Shown here: positions 5,359-5,943 of the stretch, piece after piece
Layout of the letters: each line of letters opens with the position of its first letter
How positions within the stretch are numbered: position 1 is the first letter of the stretch
Assembly: GCA_023457295.1 (NCBI GenBank)
Contig: JAEWLZ010000237.1
Coordinates: forward strand, 1 to 5,943
DNA length: 5,943 nucleotides
DNA from: Cyanobacteria bacterium OH_PDB_112
GTDB lineage: Bacteria; Cyanobacteriota; Vampirovibrionia; Gastranaerophilales; CAJFVJ01
Direction: 5' to 3'
Made by a program: the position numbers and the translations under genes
Notes under the pieces: generated by a model
The model's database searches: none
Told to the model about the DNA's origin: nothing
What the model saw: the letters and a program-made list of their open reading frames with translations, nothing else

Positions 5359-5943
5359 CTATCGTCTCACAACAATAACGGCGTTTGTCACTTTTGCACC
5401 GATTTTGTTTGTTGGAATATTCACAGTGCGTCCTTCGACTGCCATTTGTGTAGAAGATCCTCCATCAAGATTCATAGCTTGATAAGCGCCTAGATTTAGC
5501 ATAATATCAGCCATCTCAAATAATGTAACACCTTCTGAAACGCCTTTTTGTCTGCCGTCTACGGTTAATAAAATAACCGTTCCGTCTTTTTTAATTCCTA
5601 TAGCTGAGCGTGCTGTGCGAGTATTTGCAAAAATAGAGCTGAAATTTTGTTCTGCAAAATCAACATTTTTTTCGCCATCAATTACAAGATTTGGACCTGC
5701 GGAAAAAGCGTATTCCATTTTACACCAGTCTTTAGGACAGAGTGAATAGCTATATTTTACGTTATCACAACATTGCGGGGTGTATGGAAGAAAGGATTTT
5801 TTAACGATTACCGCAAAACCTGTTTCAGGGATTTCAACAGAATTTTCGCAAATACATATTATTTTATTTCTTTCGATTGCAATGTGCCAAAATTCTTCTG
5901 ATGTTGTAGGAGTTTTTCCTCCCCAGTGTCTGTTATATAGATG
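5359..5943 (-). CDS. Phosphodiester glycosidase (NAGPA-like) domain protein, C-terminal part (5' end outside the window)
   Basis: The minus-strand frame is open from the window edge, giving 194 visible residues; the ATG at 5718 is an internal methionine (visible residue 76). The NAGPA/phosphodiester glycosidase domain is recognisable: LYNRHWGGKTPTT (2-14, family pattern Y...WG..T.TN), a short IPETGFAVI strand, FSAGPNLVIDGE (80-91, family pattern GGGP.L..DG), RSAIGIKKDGTVILLTVDGRQ (starting near residue 112, as in TAIGI..DG.L.L..VDGR), LFEMADIMLNLGAYQAMNLD (starting near 141), and GGSSTQM (161-167), ending in AVIVV. The family includes the human lysosomal uncovering enzyme, but most bacterial members are uncharacterised, exported or surface-associated, and thought to act on glycan phosphodiesters or exopolysaccharide. 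The N-terminus, and so any signal peptide, is not visible. Six cysteines cluster at visible residues 30, 32, 58, 59, 69 and 73. It converges on the membrane-protein gene. Confidence 0.87.
   Translation of the reverse strand, partial: HLYNRHWGGKTPTTSEEFWHIAIERNKIICICENSVEIPETGFAVIVKKSFLPYTPQCCDNVKYSYSLCPKDWCKMEYAFSAGPNLVIDGEKNVDFAEQNFSSIFANTRTARSAIGIKKDGTVILLTVDGRQKGVSEGVTLFEMADIMLNLGAYQAMNLDGGSSTQMAVEGRTVNIPTNKIGAKVTNAVIVVRR

Noticed and set aside
5716..5718. ATG at 5718 as start of a 119-residue protein
   Set aside because: The frame continues upstream to 5943 and encodes the first half of the same domain (HWGGKTPTT), so this is an internal methionine.
1..5943. CRISPR array, tRNA/rRNA, insertion sequence, toxin-antitoxin or defence island
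   Set aside because: No repeated spacer-like units, RNA gene motifs, transposase or inverted terminal repeats were seen; all genes are housekeeping, surface or exported types.

Overview
The window is AT-rich bacterial chromosome with short intergenic gaps and no mobile or phage elements. It holds seven protein genes; the first and the last run off the window edges. The best guess at the organism is an AT-rich relative of the cyanobacteria, such as gut Gastranaerophilales/Vampirovibrionia. This rests on the low GC content and on a Ski2/Mtr4-like helicase with a C-terminal DSHCT-like region, a type known in bacteria mainly from Cyanobacteria and Actinobacteria. The assignment is an inference and is not proven by the sequence.

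Layout: (1) Bases 1-2150, plus strand: the C-terminal part of a Ski2-like RNA helicase. (2) Bases 2163-2187: a strong bidirectional hairpin terminator between two convergent genes. (3) Bases 2212-3330, minus strand: a DegT/DnrJ/EryC1/StrS-family PLP-dependent sugar aminotransferase. (4) Bases 3453-4246, minus strand: a two-gene operon of exported proteins, a DUF192 protein followed by a thioredoxin-fold protein with no cysteines, joined by an ATGA start/stop overlap. (5) Bases 4247-4304: a 58-bp divergent promoter region. (6) Bases 4305-5298, plus strand: ruvC (Holliday-junction resolvase) followed after 13 bp by a small hydrophobic membrane protein. (7) Bases 5359-5943, minus strand: the C-terminal part of a phosphodiester glycosidase (NAGPA-like) domain protein, convergent with the membrane protein.

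Functionally this is mostly ordinary housekeeping and cell-surface content: RNA metabolism, recombination, nucleotide-sugar modification, and exported proteins of unclear role. No defence system, CRISPR array, RNA gene, insertion sequence or toxin-antitoxin pair could be supported, and no convincing new multi-gene system was found. The points most worth following up are the cysteine-free exported thioredoxin fold coupled to DUF192 and the long charged insertion inside the helicase core.
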